The notes: generated by a model not told the origin, from the sequence alone. A stretch of 64,000 bases of DNA from Alphaproteobacteria bacterium (GCA_033762625.1 JANRLI010000007.1:62001-126000); one strand, 5' to 3'; shown: positions 19,143-28,623, counted from the first letter of the stretch. Numbers and translations are program-made.

Positions 19143-19412
19143 TTATTCGCCGCGCTTCAACAAACTGCACATGGCTGCTTCGCATTTAATCAGCATCGTG
19201 CCATTGGCTTTCTTTTCTTCGGCGCTCGCGCTTTGGGGCAGCTCGCAATCAACCTTGTAGGTTGTCTCGAAATTCTCGCCCGAACTTTTGTTGGCAACCA
19301 CAATCGCCTTAACCTGACAGTTCAACGTCTTGGCCAAATCCTTCGCTTCTGCCATGCCCGCAAAAGCAGGAAGGGGTAGAGCCAATAAAAGGATGAGTAA
19401 CAGGATGCGCAT
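19143..19412 (-). CDS. Hypothetical exported protein, 89 aa
   Basis: This small protein of unknown family has a signal peptide (RILLLILLLALPLPAFA) with cleavage expected after Ala18. The mature part of about 71 residues has four cysteines (LNCQ, VDCEL, IKCEAAMC), probably in two disulfides, and a basic end. It is read towards atpC, tail to tail, and lies 35 bases after the pilin-like gene, so it may be cotranscribed with it. Confidence 0.65.
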   Translation of the reverse strand: MRILLLILLLALPLPAFAGMAEAKDLAKTLNCQVKAIVVANKSSGENFETTYKVDCELPQSASAEEKKANGTMLIKCEAAMCSLLKRGE

Positions 19413-19447
19413 AGGAAAACCGTAACGCAGCGGTGGTTAAGAATGGG

Positions 19448-20263
19448 TTATTGCACCAGAACCGTGCAGTAATAGACATTCGCCTGATAGGGGGCCACAT
19501 AACCTGTTGCCGAGGAAGATTGCTTGCCGCACATTTCGCGCACGGTTGAACCCGAAATTCCGCCCGAGGTTCCAACACTGACGCCGGTGCGCAATCCCCA
19601 ACCGGCATACATATTATATCCAGCTGAATCATTCGTGTTGATAACCGAAGCACTGGATGTGTTGTTTTTCAAAATGCTATTCACTTCATCGCACACATCC
19701 TGCCGGATTGGAAAAATATGAAGGGTCATATTGGCCCGGCGGGATGAACCTGCATTGCAAGTACCGACACCCGTTATGCAATGGGTTCCGCTTAACATCG
19801 GATAACCGGCCCAATAATCCATTTGCGGATCGCCATACCCGCCGCCCCAAAGCCCGGTCGATGGTGTGGCCAAGGTCGCTGATGGTACTTGGGTGAAGGT
19901 CATGGTTCCGCCACGCGGATCATAAAGTGCGCAATTTCCGTTGCCGGCCCTGTTGGTGCCGTTGCTTGATGTGAAATCGCCATTTGTCCATGTCGTGCCA
20001 GTAGGAAAAGTAGGCGGCGTAATATCCAAACGGGTAGGATCGCAATTATGACCCATCAATAATCTGTCCATTGCCGCTTTATAGGCGCTGCATTGGTCGA
20101 TTAATGCGGTTGCCAATGTTCGTGCGCTTTCCTGGGTGCTGCTTGCACTAAATGTGCTACTTCCTGCTGCAATTGCCGTTGCCAGAATAGCCAGCAATGC
20201 CACTACAAAAAGAATGGGTCCGATTGCGATGCCAGTGCGGGAATCAATGCGTTTATGGGTCAT
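19448..20263 (-). CDS. Pilin-like exported protein of unknown family
   Basis: From the ATG at 20263 the protein has 271 residues: a short basic leader (THKRIDSRTG), a hydrophobic helix (IAIGPILFVVALLAILATAI) and a Ser/Thr/Gly/Asn-rich outer domain with about eight cysteines. The layout resembles type IV pilins and pseudopilins, but the conserved glutamate at position 5 of a mature pilin is not evident. An upstream start at 20344 would add 27 residues ahead of the leader and is unlikely. No pilus assembly genes are nearby. It may instead be a minor surface protein anchored by an N-terminal helix. Confidence 0.6.
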   Translation of the reverse strand: MTHKRIDSRTGIAIGPILFVVALLAILATAIAAGSSTFSASSTQESARTLATALIDQCSAYKAAMDRLLMGHNCDPTRLDITPPTFPTGTTWTNGDFTSSNGTNRAGNGNCALYDPRGGTMTFTQVPSATLATPSTGLWGGGYGDPQMDYWAGYPMLSGTHCITGVGTCNAGSSRRANMTLHIFPIRQDVCDEVNSILKNNTSSASVINTNDSAGYNMYAGWGLRTGVSVGTSGGISGSTVREMCGKQSSSATGYVAPYQANVYYCTVLVQ

Positions 20264-20348
20264 ATCCAATACTAATCGATTTACCTGATGCGTTAAAAGT
20301 AGAAATGGAGTTGTAATGACCAGGCCATCATTGACAATACTCAATTCT

Positions 20349-20382
20349 AAAAAAAAGGGGGCTAATCCTGCGATTAGCCCCC
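20349..20382 (-). terminator. Rho-independent terminator of glnA
   Basis: On the minus strand a perfect 11-bp stem GGGGGCTAATC / GATTAGCCCCC with a four-base loop is followed by eight Ts. It lies 26 bases after the glnA stop and so ends the glnA message. Confidence 0.93.
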
Positions 20383-20407
20383 TGTATCGATTTACACCGA
20401 ACCACTC

Positions 20408-21820
20408 TTAAACTGAGTAGTACATCTTGAATTCGATTGGATGTGGTGTGGTTTCGTATGCCAGAACTTCTTCGCTCTTGAGGGCGATATAGCCATCAAT
20501 CAAGTCCTTGGTGAAAACGCCGCCTTCCAAGAGGAATTTGTGGTCGTTTTCAAGGCTATGAAGTGCTTGGCCTAATGAATGGCAAACGGTAGGGATTTGA
20601 GCCAATTCATTTTCTGGCAGTTCATAAAGGTTCTTATCCATTGCTTCGCCTGGATGGATTTTGTTCTTAACGCCATCCAAACCAGCCATAAGCATCGCGG
20701 TGTAAGCAAGGTATGGGTTTGCTGCCGGATCAGGGAAGCGAACTTCAATACGCTTCGCCTTTGGACCTTCCACATAAGGAATGCGGATCGATGCCGAACG
20801 GTTGCGTGAGGAGTAAGCAAGCAATACCGGCGCTTCATAACCTGGCACCAAACGCTTGTAGCTGTTGGTGGTTGGGTTGGTGAATGCGTTGATAGCGCGT
20901 GCGTGCTTGATGATACCGCCAATATAGAACAACGCCATTTCGGAAAGGCCAGCGTACTTATCGCCAGCAAAGAGTGGCTTGCCATCTTTCCAGATGGATT
21001 GGTGGCAGTGCATGCCCGAACCGTTATCGCCGAATACTGGCTTTGGCATGAAGGTTGCGGTTTTGCCGTATGCTTGGGCAACATTGTGCACCACATACTT
21101 ATAGATCTGCATGTTGTCGGCGCACTTGGTCAGCGTACCGAACTTGATACCAAGTTCGTGCTGTGATGGCGCAACTTCATGGTGATGCTTTTCAACTTCA
21201 ACACCCATTTCCGCCATGGTGGTCACCATTTCGGAACGGATATCTACGCAGCTGTCCAACGGTGGAACAGGGAAGTAACCACCTTTAACCGGTGGGCGGT
21301 GGCCAAGATTACCTTCGGGGTAAGCTTTACCGGTGTTGCTAGGGCTTTCATTGCTGTCGAGATGGTAATAGGCTTCGTTCATGCCTGTGCCATAACGAAC
21401 ATCATCGAAAATGAAGAATTCAGCTTCTGGACCGAAGTAAACGGTATCACCGATGCCAGCAGTTTTAATGAATGCTTCGGCGCGTTTTGCTACAGAGCGT
21501 GGATCGCGGGAGTACGCAGTTGCGCTATCTGGGTCTAATACATCGCAGAACACATTCAAGGTTGGTTGCGCGGTGAATGGATCCATCACGGCTGTTTCAG
21601 GATCTGGGAGAAGGGTCATATCGGATTCATTGATAACTTTCCAACCGGCGATGGATGAACCATCGAATTGCAAACCTTTTTCCCACATCGCGCTATCTAC
21701 CGTGCAGATATGCTGGGTAACTTGCTGCATCTTGCCGCGTGTGTCGGTGAAGCGGAAGTTGACGTATTTCACATCACGATCTTTGATGAGTGATACCGCC
21801 TTATCGTAGCTTTTAGTCAT
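20408..21820 (-). CDS. glnA: Glutamine synthetase, type I
   Basis: This enzyme makes glutamine from glutamate, ammonia and ATP and is the main ammonia-assimilation route. At 470 residues it is a [12 protein letters not shown] marks the N-terminal domain, [11 protein letters not shown] and the [10 protein letters not shown] loop bind metal and ammonium, and NRSASIRIP is the active-site arginine region. [10 protein letters not shown] matches the loop with the tyrosine that GlnE adenylylates in related bacteria, so covalent control is likely. glnB, its common alphaproteobacterial neighbour, is not adjacent. A strong terminator follows. Confidence 0.97.
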   Translation of the reverse strand: MTKSYDKAVSLIKDRDVKYVNFRFTDTRGKMQQVTQHICTVDSAMWEKGLQFDGSSIAGWKVINESDMTLLPDPETAVMDPFTAQPTLNVFCDVLDPDSATAYSRDPRSVAKRAEAFIKTAGIGDTVYFGPEAEFFIFDDVRYGTGMNEAYYHLDSNESPSNTGKAYPEGNLGHRPPVKGGYFPVPPLDSCVDIRSEMVTTMAEMGVEVEKHHHEVAPSQHELGIKFGTLTKCADNMQIYKYVVHNVAQAYGKTATFMPKPVFGDNGSGMHCHQSIWKDGKPLFAGDKYAGLSEMALFYIGGIIKHARAINAFTNPTTNSYKRLVPGYEAPVLLAYSSRNRSASIRIPYVEGPKAKRIEVRFPDPAANPYLAYTAMLMAGLDGVKNKIHPGEAMDKNLYELPENELAQIPTVCHSLGQALHSLENDHKFLLEGGVFTKDLIDGYIALKSEEVLAYETTPHPIEFKMYYSV

Positions 21821-21874
21821 ATATTACTCCCTTGGGTTGTATAAAAAGTTCGTAAAAAACCGATAGTGATTAGA

Positions 21875-21886
21875 CTCTAATCTCAC
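21875..21886 (+). promoter_or_regulatory. CTCTAATCTCAC motif near glnA
   Basis: This 12-base sequence occurs identically at 39267-39278 before hupB, and its core TCTAATCT also lies before clpP and clpX. Here it reads opposite to glnA, 54 bases before its start, within an imperfect palindrome (GTGATTAG, ACT, CTAATCTCAC). Function unknown. Confidence 0.25.
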
Positions 21887-22098
21887 GTTTGTAAGTTCAA
21901 TTTGAGGGGATCCCAAAAAGCGAAAACCCAAGACTTTAGGCTAAACAGAGCTTGATGGACTACTTTTATGGCACTTTCCTTTGGGGTGCGCAAGAAAACC
22001 TTTTGGTTGATTTTCAATGCTTTTGGCCATATTGTTCACGCCCTTCCTTAGGGAACCTCCATTGTTATCGGGGGTTATATTGCGTATGCGAAGGGTAT

Positions 22099-22175
22099 GG
22101 CGGTCGTAGCTCAGCTGGTAGAGCCCTCGGTTGTGGTCCGAGTTGTCGCGGGTTCAAGTCCCGTCGATCGCCCCA
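22099..22175 (+). tRNA. tRNA-His(GUG)
   Basis: A full cloverleaf is visible: acceptor GCGGTCG pairs with CGATCGC, the extra 5' G (22099) faces C73 as in tRNA-His, the anticodon loop TTGTGGT holds GTG, the T-arm is GGTTCAAGTCC, and CCA is encoded. It stands alone between glnA and the NAD(P)HX repair gene. Confidence 0.96.
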
Positions 22176-22290
22176 TTCTTCCCATGTGCCCCTTACTCAT
22201 TTTAATGCGGGAATGATTTTTGAATCCGGCGTATGCCTGAATTTTTTGCATAAGGTTATGTCTTTAAAAAAAAAGGTGGTATGAAAAGCC

Positions 22291-23985
22291 ATGCCCGATA
22301 ACGATAAAAAACCGCAAAAAAATAATACGCCTGCTACTGCCGCCAAAGCAGCGCCTCCCGAAAAGGTTTCTGATAAAGCAGAAGAAAAAGTTTTTGATGC
22401 AAAATCTGTCGCAGCGTCATCTGATGCTATTTCGAATACGCCGCCCCCTAATCCACCCAGTATTCCACCAAGCGTATTCTCGGTTTTAACAGCGCAGCAA
22501 ATGCGCCTTGCAGAACAATCGGCTGTTCAGGCTGGAACACCGCTCATTGTGTTGATGGAGCGTGCAGGTCTGGCGGTTGCCGAACAAGTGATGGCGCGTT
22601 ACACCAAATGCCCCACCATTATCTTATGCGGCCCTGGGAATAATGGCGGCGATGGTTTTGTGGCCGCCCGCCATATGGCAGCAAAAGGTTGGCCAGTACG
22701 CATATTATTATTCGGAAAACTTGAAGATTTAACGCCCGAGGCCAAGGTTGCGGCATCGCGTTGGCGCGGCGCGGTGATTACCGCCAGCGTGTCGGTTTTA
22801 GAGACAGCACTGCAAAAAGGGGCGCAGCTTGTGATTGATGCGCTGTATGGCATTGGCCTTCGCCGCGCGGTAACGGGCGAAGCGGCGCAACTTCTTCAGC
22901 TTATCAACCGTTCAGGATTACCGATTGTGTCGGTGGATATTCCAAGTGGTCTTAACGCGGATACCGGGCAGGTGTTTGGCCAATCTGCGGTTGCTGATTT
23001 GACGATTTGTTTTTTCCGCAAAAAACTGGCGCATGTGTTGATGCCGGGCCGCATGCTATGTGGCGAGATTATTTTAATGGATGTGGGCATTCCCGAGCAA
23101 ACCTTGCTCAATATTCCATTGCAGGTATGTGAAAATCATCCGAATTTGTGGATCAGCTATTATCCGCAACCCCAGCTTAGCCATAACAAGTTCGACCGTG
23201 GGCATGTCATGGTATTGGGTGGCTCGCAAATGACTGGCGCTGCACGTTTAGCAGCGCAAGCAGCGCAGCGTATTGGCTCCGGCCTTGTAACTATTGCCGC
23301 ACCGCAAACGGCATACTTTATATATGCGGTCTCCAACACCAGTATTCTGGTCAATCCGGTGATTGAAGGGGAAGGCTTTATGCATTCCTTCCAGAAACTT
23401 CTGGAAGACAGACGCATGAATGTAGTGTTGCTTGGCCCTGGCGCGGGTGAAAACGAACAAACACGCCAAGCCGTGCAATTGGCATTAGCAGCTGGAAAGC
23501 CATGCGTGCTTGATGCGGATGCCTTGAATGTATTTGCTGGCGATGCCGAAAGCCTGAAGCGCATCATCAATCCGCAATGCATCATTACGCCGCATGAAGG
23601 GGAGTTCAGCCGGTTATTCGACCGTGTCATTGATGCGCGCCTTGATAAGGTCAGCCGCACCAAAGCAGCCGCAGCGTTCCTTGGGTGTACAGTGGTGCTT
23701 AAAGGCGCGGATACAGTTATTGCATCACCTGAAGGTCTTGCAATTATCAACAGCAATGCGCCTGCAACATTGGCAACGGCGGGCTCAGGTGATGTGTTGG
23801 CAGGCTTTATTGCTGGATTGATTGCGCAAGGTGTTGAAGTATTCCCGGCAGGATGTATTGCCACGTGGTTGCATGCCGCGGTTGCAAGCGAATATGGTCC
23901 ATGCCTGATTGCAGAGGATTTAATCGCCGGCCTTCACAATGTGTTGCGGCCAAAAACCGAAGCAACCAATCCCCAAAAGAGTTAG
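22291..23985 (+). CDS. nnr: Bifunctional NAD(P)HX epimerase and dehydratase
   Basis: This repair enzyme returns hydrated NADH and NADPH to the active form. The N-terminal YjeF-type epimerase (from about residue 65) shows GPGNNGGDGFVAARHM and SVDIPSGLNADTG; the C-terminal ribokinase-like ADP-dependent dehydratase shows KFDRGHVMVLGGS, LLGPGAGENEQT, VLDADALNVF, ITPHEGEFSRL and TAGSGDVLAGFIAGL. An unusual first 65 residues, rich in Lys, Ala and Pro (KKPQKNNTPATAAKAAPPEK, PPPNPPSIPPS), look disordered. Its stop is one base from the next start, so the following exported protein is probably cotranscribed. Confidence 0.95.
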   Translation: MPDNDKKPQKNNTPATAAKAAPPEKVSDKAEEKVFDAKSVAASSDAISNTPPPNPPSIPPSVFSVLTAQQMRLAEQSAVQAGTPLIVLMERAGLAVAEQVMARYTKCPTIILCGPGNNGGDGFVAARHMAAKGWPVRILLFGKLEDLTPEAKVAASRWRGAVITASVSVLETALQKGAQLVIDALYGIGLRRAVTGEAAQLLQLINRSGLPIVSVDIPSGLNADTGQVFGQSAVADLTICFFRKKLAHVLMPGRMLCGEIILMDVGIPEQTLLNIPLQVCENHPNLWISYYPQPQLSHNKFDRGHVMVLGGSQMTGAARLAAQAAQRIGSGLVTIAAPQTAYFIYAVSNTSILVNPVIEGEGFMHSFQKLLEDRRMNVVLLGPGAGENEQTRQAVQLALAAGKPCVLDADALNVFAGDAESLKRIINPQCIITPHEGEFSRLFDRVIDARLDKVSRTKAAAAFLGCTVVLKGADTVIASPEGLAIINSNAPATLATAGSGDVLAGFIAGLIAQGVEVFPAGCIATWLHAAVASEYGPCLIAEDLIAGLHNVLRPKTEATNPQKS

Positions 23986-23986
23986 T

Positions 23987-25357
23987 ATGATGAAATTTGC
24001 TTGGCTATTTATATGGGTCATGCTGGCTTTTCCTGCCTTTGCGCAAGCGCCAGCAAATGCAACCGCAACGCCTAAAGTTGAAGCGCTACCAAAAATAAAT
24101 CCGGATGATTTTTGCAAAGGCCGTAAGGGGTGCAAATATCTTTGGTCGGGGGATGCTGGAAGCCTTGATAAAAAACGCTTCATCATCAGCGAAATCGTGC
24201 TGCCACATCCCGCCAAAGATGGCGAGAAGAAATGCCGCCGTCCACAAGATAAGCGCTATGGCGAATTTCTTGATAACGTCAGCCAGGAAATATGGTTTTC
24301 AACCTATGGCGGATTATTACCCGAGCATAAAAAACTGTTTGAATTATGCAATGACGGTTATGGCGCTGCCAATATTGGCGAAGACAGCTTCAGCTTTGGC
24401 AAACAGCATGTCACGTATCGTCAGGCGGGCGGGGATAATAATCGCTGGGTCTGGGCGCGAAGCTATGCGCTGCCAAGCTTGAGTTATACGGGAACCATGT
24501 TGTGTGATTACCGTACCAATACATCGGGCGGGCACATCCGTTTGATGAATTATGAAACAGGCGCATTCACCAGCGGGTATTCTCCGCAGGAATCCGATGA
24601 CAGCCAATCCAGTTTTGTCGATTGCAATAGCGAAGATCTTGGCGCTGCAAAACCAAAATATAAATCGATTGATACGAAACAGATTTCGTCATTTTTAGGT
24701 TTGAAGCTTGGCGATGTTAAAATGATTGGCACGTGTGGCAGCCAGCTTACATCGCAGCCGGGGCCGTATCAGGGCTACACGATTTATGGGCAGGATGATG
24801 GCGCGGATGTGACGGTCAGATACTTGCGCATCAATGATGACAGGTTGTGGGTTGAACTGCGTGATGTGGAAGCCGATAAAACGCCGCGTATATTTAAATC
24901 AACTGATAATTGGGCGAACGATGACCGCATCGAAATCTGGTGGCTTGATCAACGGCAAATTCCGGGTAAAGGCGCAGTTGATTTGGAAGATGCACCGCGC
25001 AAAGCACTGCGCCAATTCTCGGTGCGCTTATCTGACTTGAAAGTGTTTGCAGGCTATGGCTATAGCGGTAATCAAAAAGTACCGGAAGTTGAACGCAGGC
25101 AAGGGAGCTTACCCCTTGCATTCCAGATTATCTGGCCGCCTGACCAGTTTCCATCGCCTGCGGGTCTTACGCTTTCCTATGCGCATGCCGATGGCAACGC
25201 GACCAAAGTCATGTGGGCCAGCAGCACATTCAAATATGCAGACCCGCAAAGCCTTTCCCCAATCTTTAATTTGCAGGGCGATGGCCGCGATCCGCGCGAA
25301 GCATGTGTTATTACCAAAGATGGCGTGCTTGATTTGATAACGCCAAAAGGGCTCTGA
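23987..25357 (+). CDS. Hypothetical exported protein, 456 aa
   Basis: I do not recognise this family. A signal peptide (MKFAWLFIWVMLAFPAFA, cleavage before QAPAN) shows export. The mature protein has many cysteines, some closely spaced (FCKGRKGCKYL), and blocks that look like beta-sandwich repeats, such as DRIEIWWLDQRQIPG and LPLAFQIIWPPDQFP. Two ATGs in a row (23987, 23990) follow the nnr stop by one base. An upstream frame extension into nnr is not credible because it would lie ahead of the signal peptide. It may be a periplasmic or outer-surface binding protein, but this is a guess from composition. Confidence 0.7.
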   Translation: MMKFAWLFIWVMLAFPAFAQAPANATATPKVEALPKINPDDFCKGRKGCKYLWSGDAGSLDKKRFIISEIVLPHPAKDGEKKCRRPQDKRYGEFLDNVSQEIWFSTYGGLLPEHKKLFELCNDGYGAANIGEDSFSFGKQHVTYRQAGGDNNRWVWARSYALPSLSYTGTMLCDYRTNTSGGHIRLMNYETGAFTSGYSPQESDDSQSSFVDCNSEDLGAAKPKYKSIDTKQISSFLGLKLGDVKMIGTCGSQLTSQPGPYQGYTIYGQDDGADVTVRYLRINDDRLWVELRDVEADKTPRIFKSTDNWANDDRIEIWWLDQRQIPGKGAVDLEDAPRKALRQFSVRLSDLKVFAGYGYSGNQKVPEVERRQGSLPLAFQIIWPPDQFPSPAGLTLSYAHADGNATKVMWASSTFKYADPQSLSPIFNLQGDGRDPREACVITKDGVLDLITPKGL

Positions 25358-25437
25358 ACTGCAAACCGTTAAAAGATATAGTTAATGCTGTATTTCAGCG
25401 TTGCGAAAGTAAATTTGCAAAAACAGGTCAGGCATGC

Positions 25438-25461
25438 GTTGTGGTAAATTGCCACCACAAC
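25438..25461 (+). repeat. Inverted repeat before an orphan gene
   Basis: GTTGTGGT (25438-25445) and ACCACAAC (25454-25461) form a perfect 8-bp stem with loop AAATTGCC, ending 23 bases before the chosen ATG at 25485. It favours the downstream start, since the upstream ATG at 25434 would put the hairpin in the coding region. Confidence 0.4.
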
Positions 25462-25484
25462 GTACAACCTTTTGGGTGCATGCT

Positions 25485-26627
25485 ATGCCGACAGAATATG
25501 AAGATAGACACGAATTTTGGGCAAAACTTCACCGCGAGCGAGTGGAGCGCAGAGCGCGTGATTTGGAACTCTACGGTCCTGGCTATCAAAAACGCCGTGA
25601 GCGGATGCATGATCTTTTCACAGGTAAATCTTTGCTTCGGGCCGCAGATCGAATAAGCCAGATGGTGCAAGGCGCATTCAAGCAAACAGATGCATTATTT
25701 GATGTGCTATCTGAAAAACTGGGCACAAAAGTTATTGAAATCGATCGCACCAAAGAGCCTGAGTTTGACTTAAATCCTAAGGAACTCTATGCGCGTGATC
25801 ATACAGCGCCTATCGCGAATGCCGAATTTCTGCAAGCGATTGAGGATGCGATTAAAAGCCTATATGGCAATGAACAACTTCCCGCAACGCTTACGCAAGG
25901 TACTTCCACCGCAGTTCAAGCAGCTTCCGCTGAATTAACCGCGCCATTAGAACCACGTGGCATGGCATTGGAATTGCCGGGGGCACGTGTTGCGATTATT
26001 CACGGGTTTGATTCATTTGAAGAAATTCTGGCCAAAGTGGAATATGGATTTCCAGAAAACGAATTGCCTGAATTACTGAATATGCTGCGCACCCAGCGCG
26101 AAGGCGTGGAAGAGGTGAGCGATGCATTCGCGCGCCAATTATTCTACCGTGCCAGTGTGCGTTTTGTGGAACGCAGCATGGATCCGGAATTTGCCGATGG
26201 CCCCGAACGCGACCGTTTATTGTATTTTGCATTAGCGATTAAAGGCCTGCGCCCTGACATTGATCAGGATGATACATTCGATAAGATTTATGATGGTGTT
26301 TATGAACATTTACAAAAACAAAAAGCAGCAGGCCGTGAGTTTGCGGGCACTGTTGATAAACTGAATGTCATCAGCATGTTCGATAAGGTACGCGAACGTC
26401 ATGTGAAGGAAGCGATGCACGCCAGCACGCATGAGCTTGGCGGCACAGAACAGGATGATACTATAGCTCCGATTATAACCGATGAAGCAGAAGCCGCACG
26501 CCGTTTGCAAGAAGGATTAGCACAAATCCCTGAAAGCGAAGGCGGAACACAGCCCAATAAAGTCGTGCCATTCCGCCCTGTAGTTAAACCCAGAGGCCCA
26601 GAAGGCGAAGAGCCTGGCGGCCAATAA
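25485..26627 (+). CDS. Hypothetical protein, 380 aa
   Basis: I do not recognise this protein. It is soluble, with a highly charged, probably helical N-terminus (EFWAKLHRERVERRARDLEL), a long middle region and a low-complexity acidic and proline-rich tail (KPRGPEGEEPGGQ). There is no signal peptide, membrane helix or recognisable catalytic motif. The ATG at 25485 is preferred to one at 25434, which precedes a hairpin. The gene stands alone before tRNA-Leu(UAG). A scaffold or regulatory role is possible but unsupported. Confidence 0.65.
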   Translation: MPTEYEDRHEFWAKLHRERVERRARDLELYGPGYQKRRERMHDLFTGKSLLRAADRISQMVQGAFKQTDALFDVLSEKLGTKVIEIDRTKEPEFDLNPKELYARDHTAPIANAEFLQAIEDAIKSLYGNEQLPATLTQGTSTAVQAASAELTAPLEPRGMALELPGARVAIIHGFDSFEEILAKVEYGFPENELPELLNMLRTQREGVEEVSDAFARQLFYRASVRFVERSMDPEFADGPERDRLLYFALAIKGLRPDIDQDDTFDKIYDGVYEHLQKQKAAGREFAGTVDKLNVISMFDKVRERHVKEAMHASTHELGGTEQDDTIAPIITDEAEAARRLQEGLAQIPESEGGTQPNKVVPFRPVVKPRGPEGEEPGGQ

Positions 26628-26703
26628 TTAAATAAAGCATATTCTGCTGCATAAATATGCGTATGGACAAAGCGCGCGCGGGCGCATACAAACATCGTCT
26701 GCT

Positions 26704-26788
<85 letters not shown>

Positions 26789-26791
26789 CTT

Positions 26792-27697
26792 TTAAGAAGT
26801 GGTTTTAAATGGCAAACGCTTAGCGATATAATTTATCGCGCGTTTGAAAAAATTCGGCGGAATAACTGCCTTCATAAAAAAATAATATCCCTGCAATAAA
26901 ATATTATTGGTCTGCAGCGCAACATAGAGCAGATGCACATTCTTGCCGCCCAGAAAATAACGGCTGGCTTCAAACCCCAGAGTTTTTTGTATATCCGCTG
27001 CATGCTGCGTGTACAGCCGGTGAATATACGCGATATGGTTTTTATAAGGTTTCAACGGCTCGGAATGATAGGTAGCAAGCACCTCATTTACTGCCATGCT
27101 TTTGCCGCCGCGTAGCATGTGGCGGATAAGCCAGTCGTAATCTTCAGCAACAGTCACATAACTTTCATCAAAACGATAGGGCGGGGCAAACACACTGCGA
27201 TGGGCAAGCAATGTGGTGCCCATGTTATAAAGCGTGCCACCCAGTATACTCATATTCAAATCGGATTTTTGTGACGGTCGTACCGTGACAATATGTTTTT
27301 TACCGGTTTTGGGAATGGATAAGTAATCACACAGGCAAATCATCAATCGATTATTTGCGGCGATTAGCGCTTTGAGTTGCATGTCCAGCTTATTAGCATG
27401 CCATTCATCATCACTGTCTAGCAGGGCAATATATTCGCCCGTAGACGCAGCAATGCCGGTGTTGCGCGCACCGCCAACACCCTTGTTTACTTCATGCTTG
27501 ATCAGGCGGATTTTATCGGGATGGCGTGCAATGTGCGTTTCAATTGCCGCGATAGTTTTGCCGCCATCTGTGGATGCATCATCCACAACGATAATTTCAA
27601 AATCCCGAAAGGTTTGTGCCATCACCGTTTGGATGGCGCGGGTAATATCATCTGCCCGGTTATAAACAGGAATAATAACGCTTATTGTTGGCGGCAT
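26792..27697 (-). CDS. Family 2 glycosyltransferase
   Basis: This GT2 enzyme (301 residues) transfers a sugar from a nucleotide sugar, probably to a cell-surface glycan. The GT-A core is visible: ISVIIPVYNRADDI, IIVVDDASTDGG for nucleotide binding, GGARNTGI, the metal-binding LLDSDDEW, and the catalytic region VAEDYDWLIRHMLRGG. The C-terminal 60 residues are hydrophobic and basic, which suggests membrane association. It follows a close paralogue by 11 bases. The acceptor cannot be predicted. Confidence 0.88.
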   Translation of the reverse strand: MPPTISVIIPVYNRADDITRAIQTVMAQTFRDFEIIVVDDASTDGGKTIAAIETHIARHPDKIRLIKHEVNKGVGGARNTGIAASTGEYIALLDSDDEWHANKLDMQLKALIAANNRLMICLCDYLSIPKTGKKHIVTVRPSQKSDLNMSILGGTLYNMGTTLLAHRSVFAPPYRFDESYVTVAEDYDWLIRHMLRGGKSMAVNEVLATYHSEPLKPYKNHIAYIHRLYTQHAADIQKTLGFEASRYFLGGKNVHLLYVALQTNNILLQGYYFFMKAVIPPNFFKRAINYIAKRLPFKTTS

Positions 27698-27708
27698 TTG
27701 AATTCCAT

Positions 27709-28623
27709 TTATGAAGTGGCACTACGGGGTGATAAGTGATGGACAAGATAATTGCGAAGGCGCTTAAAAAAATTCGGCGGGATGACGGCCATCATCGTAA
27801 AATGATAAGCGCATTTCAGCCTTTGTTTCTTTTGGCGTGCCACAAACAATAAATGCGCATGAATCCCGCCCATGAAATGGCGGCTGGCATTAATTCCTAA
27901 TGTTTTGCGGATGTTGTCATAATGCAGTCTGCGCAAGATAAGCAGGGATTCGCGATGATTTCGGTACGGTTTTTTCAATTCTGATTTCCAAATCGTCAAC
28001 ACTTCATTTACGGCGATGATATTCCCGCCGCGTAGGATATGCCGGATAAGCCAATCATAATCTTCGCAAATTGTGTTGAAGCTTTCATCAAACATGCTGG
28101 ATGGATTGAATGCGCTGCGGCGAATGAGCATATTTGAACAAATGTTGTAAACACGGCCATACAGTATATCCATCTTCAGATCAGGTTTTTGGGATGGTCG
28201 CAGGGTGATTGGTTTTTCATCGCCGTATTTGGGAACCTGTAGGTAATCGCATATGCACAGCGTAGTTGGATCGGGGGTTGCGGTTAACGCCGCAAGTTGT
28301 ATTTCTAGCTTGTTGGGAAACCATTCATCATCACTATCAAGTAGCGCGATGAATTCGCCTTTCGCGGCCAAAATACCGGTATTGCGGGCTGCTGCCGCGC
28401 CGCGATTGGTGTTATGTTTGATGAGGCGAATTTTTGCAGGGTGAGCCGTGACCATGGCTTCGATAGCAGCAACAACTTTTTCATCCGGCGATGCATCATC
28501 GACGATAATGATTTCAAGGTCCTGTATGGTTTGTGCCATGATGGTTTTGACCACTGGCTCGATATCGCCCGCGCGGTTATAGGCCGGAATGATAACGCTT
28601 ATTTTCTCGGGTGCGGGTGGCAT
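27709..28623 (-). CDS. Family 2 glycosyltransferase, tandem paralogue
   Basis: This is a second GT2 enzyme (304 residues from the ATG at 28623; a GTG at 28626 would add one). It shares most motifs with its downstream neighbour: ISVIIPAYNRAGDI, IIIVDDASPDEK, AARNTGILAAKGEFIALL, DSDDEWFPNKLEIQL, ICEDYDWLIRHILRGG and the ending AVIPPNFFKRLRNYL. The two clearly arose by duplication. Together they probably form a two-gene unit adding related sugars to a surface polysaccharide or lipid; no other glycan genes are nearby. Confidence 0.88.
   Translation of the reverse strand: MPPAPEKISVIIPAYNRAGDIEPVVKTIMAQTIQDLEIIIVDDASPDEKVVAAIEAMVTAHPAKIRLIKHNTNRGAAAARNTGILAAKGEFIALLDSDDEWFPNKLEIQLAALTATPDPTTLCICDYLQVPKYGDEKPITLRPSQKPDLKMDILYGRVYNICSNMLIRRSAFNPSSMFDESFNTICEDYDWLIRHILRGGNIIAVNEVLTIWKSELKKPYRNHRESLLILRRLHYDNIRKTLGINASRHFMGGIHAHLLFVARQKKQRLKCAYHFTMMAVIPPNFFKRLRNYLVHHLSPRSATS

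Noticed and set aside
21960-21990. TGGCAC-like sequence as a sigma-54 promoter near glnA
   Set aside because: TGGCACTTTCCTTTGG does not have the GC at the -12 position and reads away from glnA, so it does not fit.
23160-23864. 234-residue open frame on the minus strand
   Set aside because: It is antisense to the NAD(P)HX repair gene, whose motifs are intact along the whole stretch.
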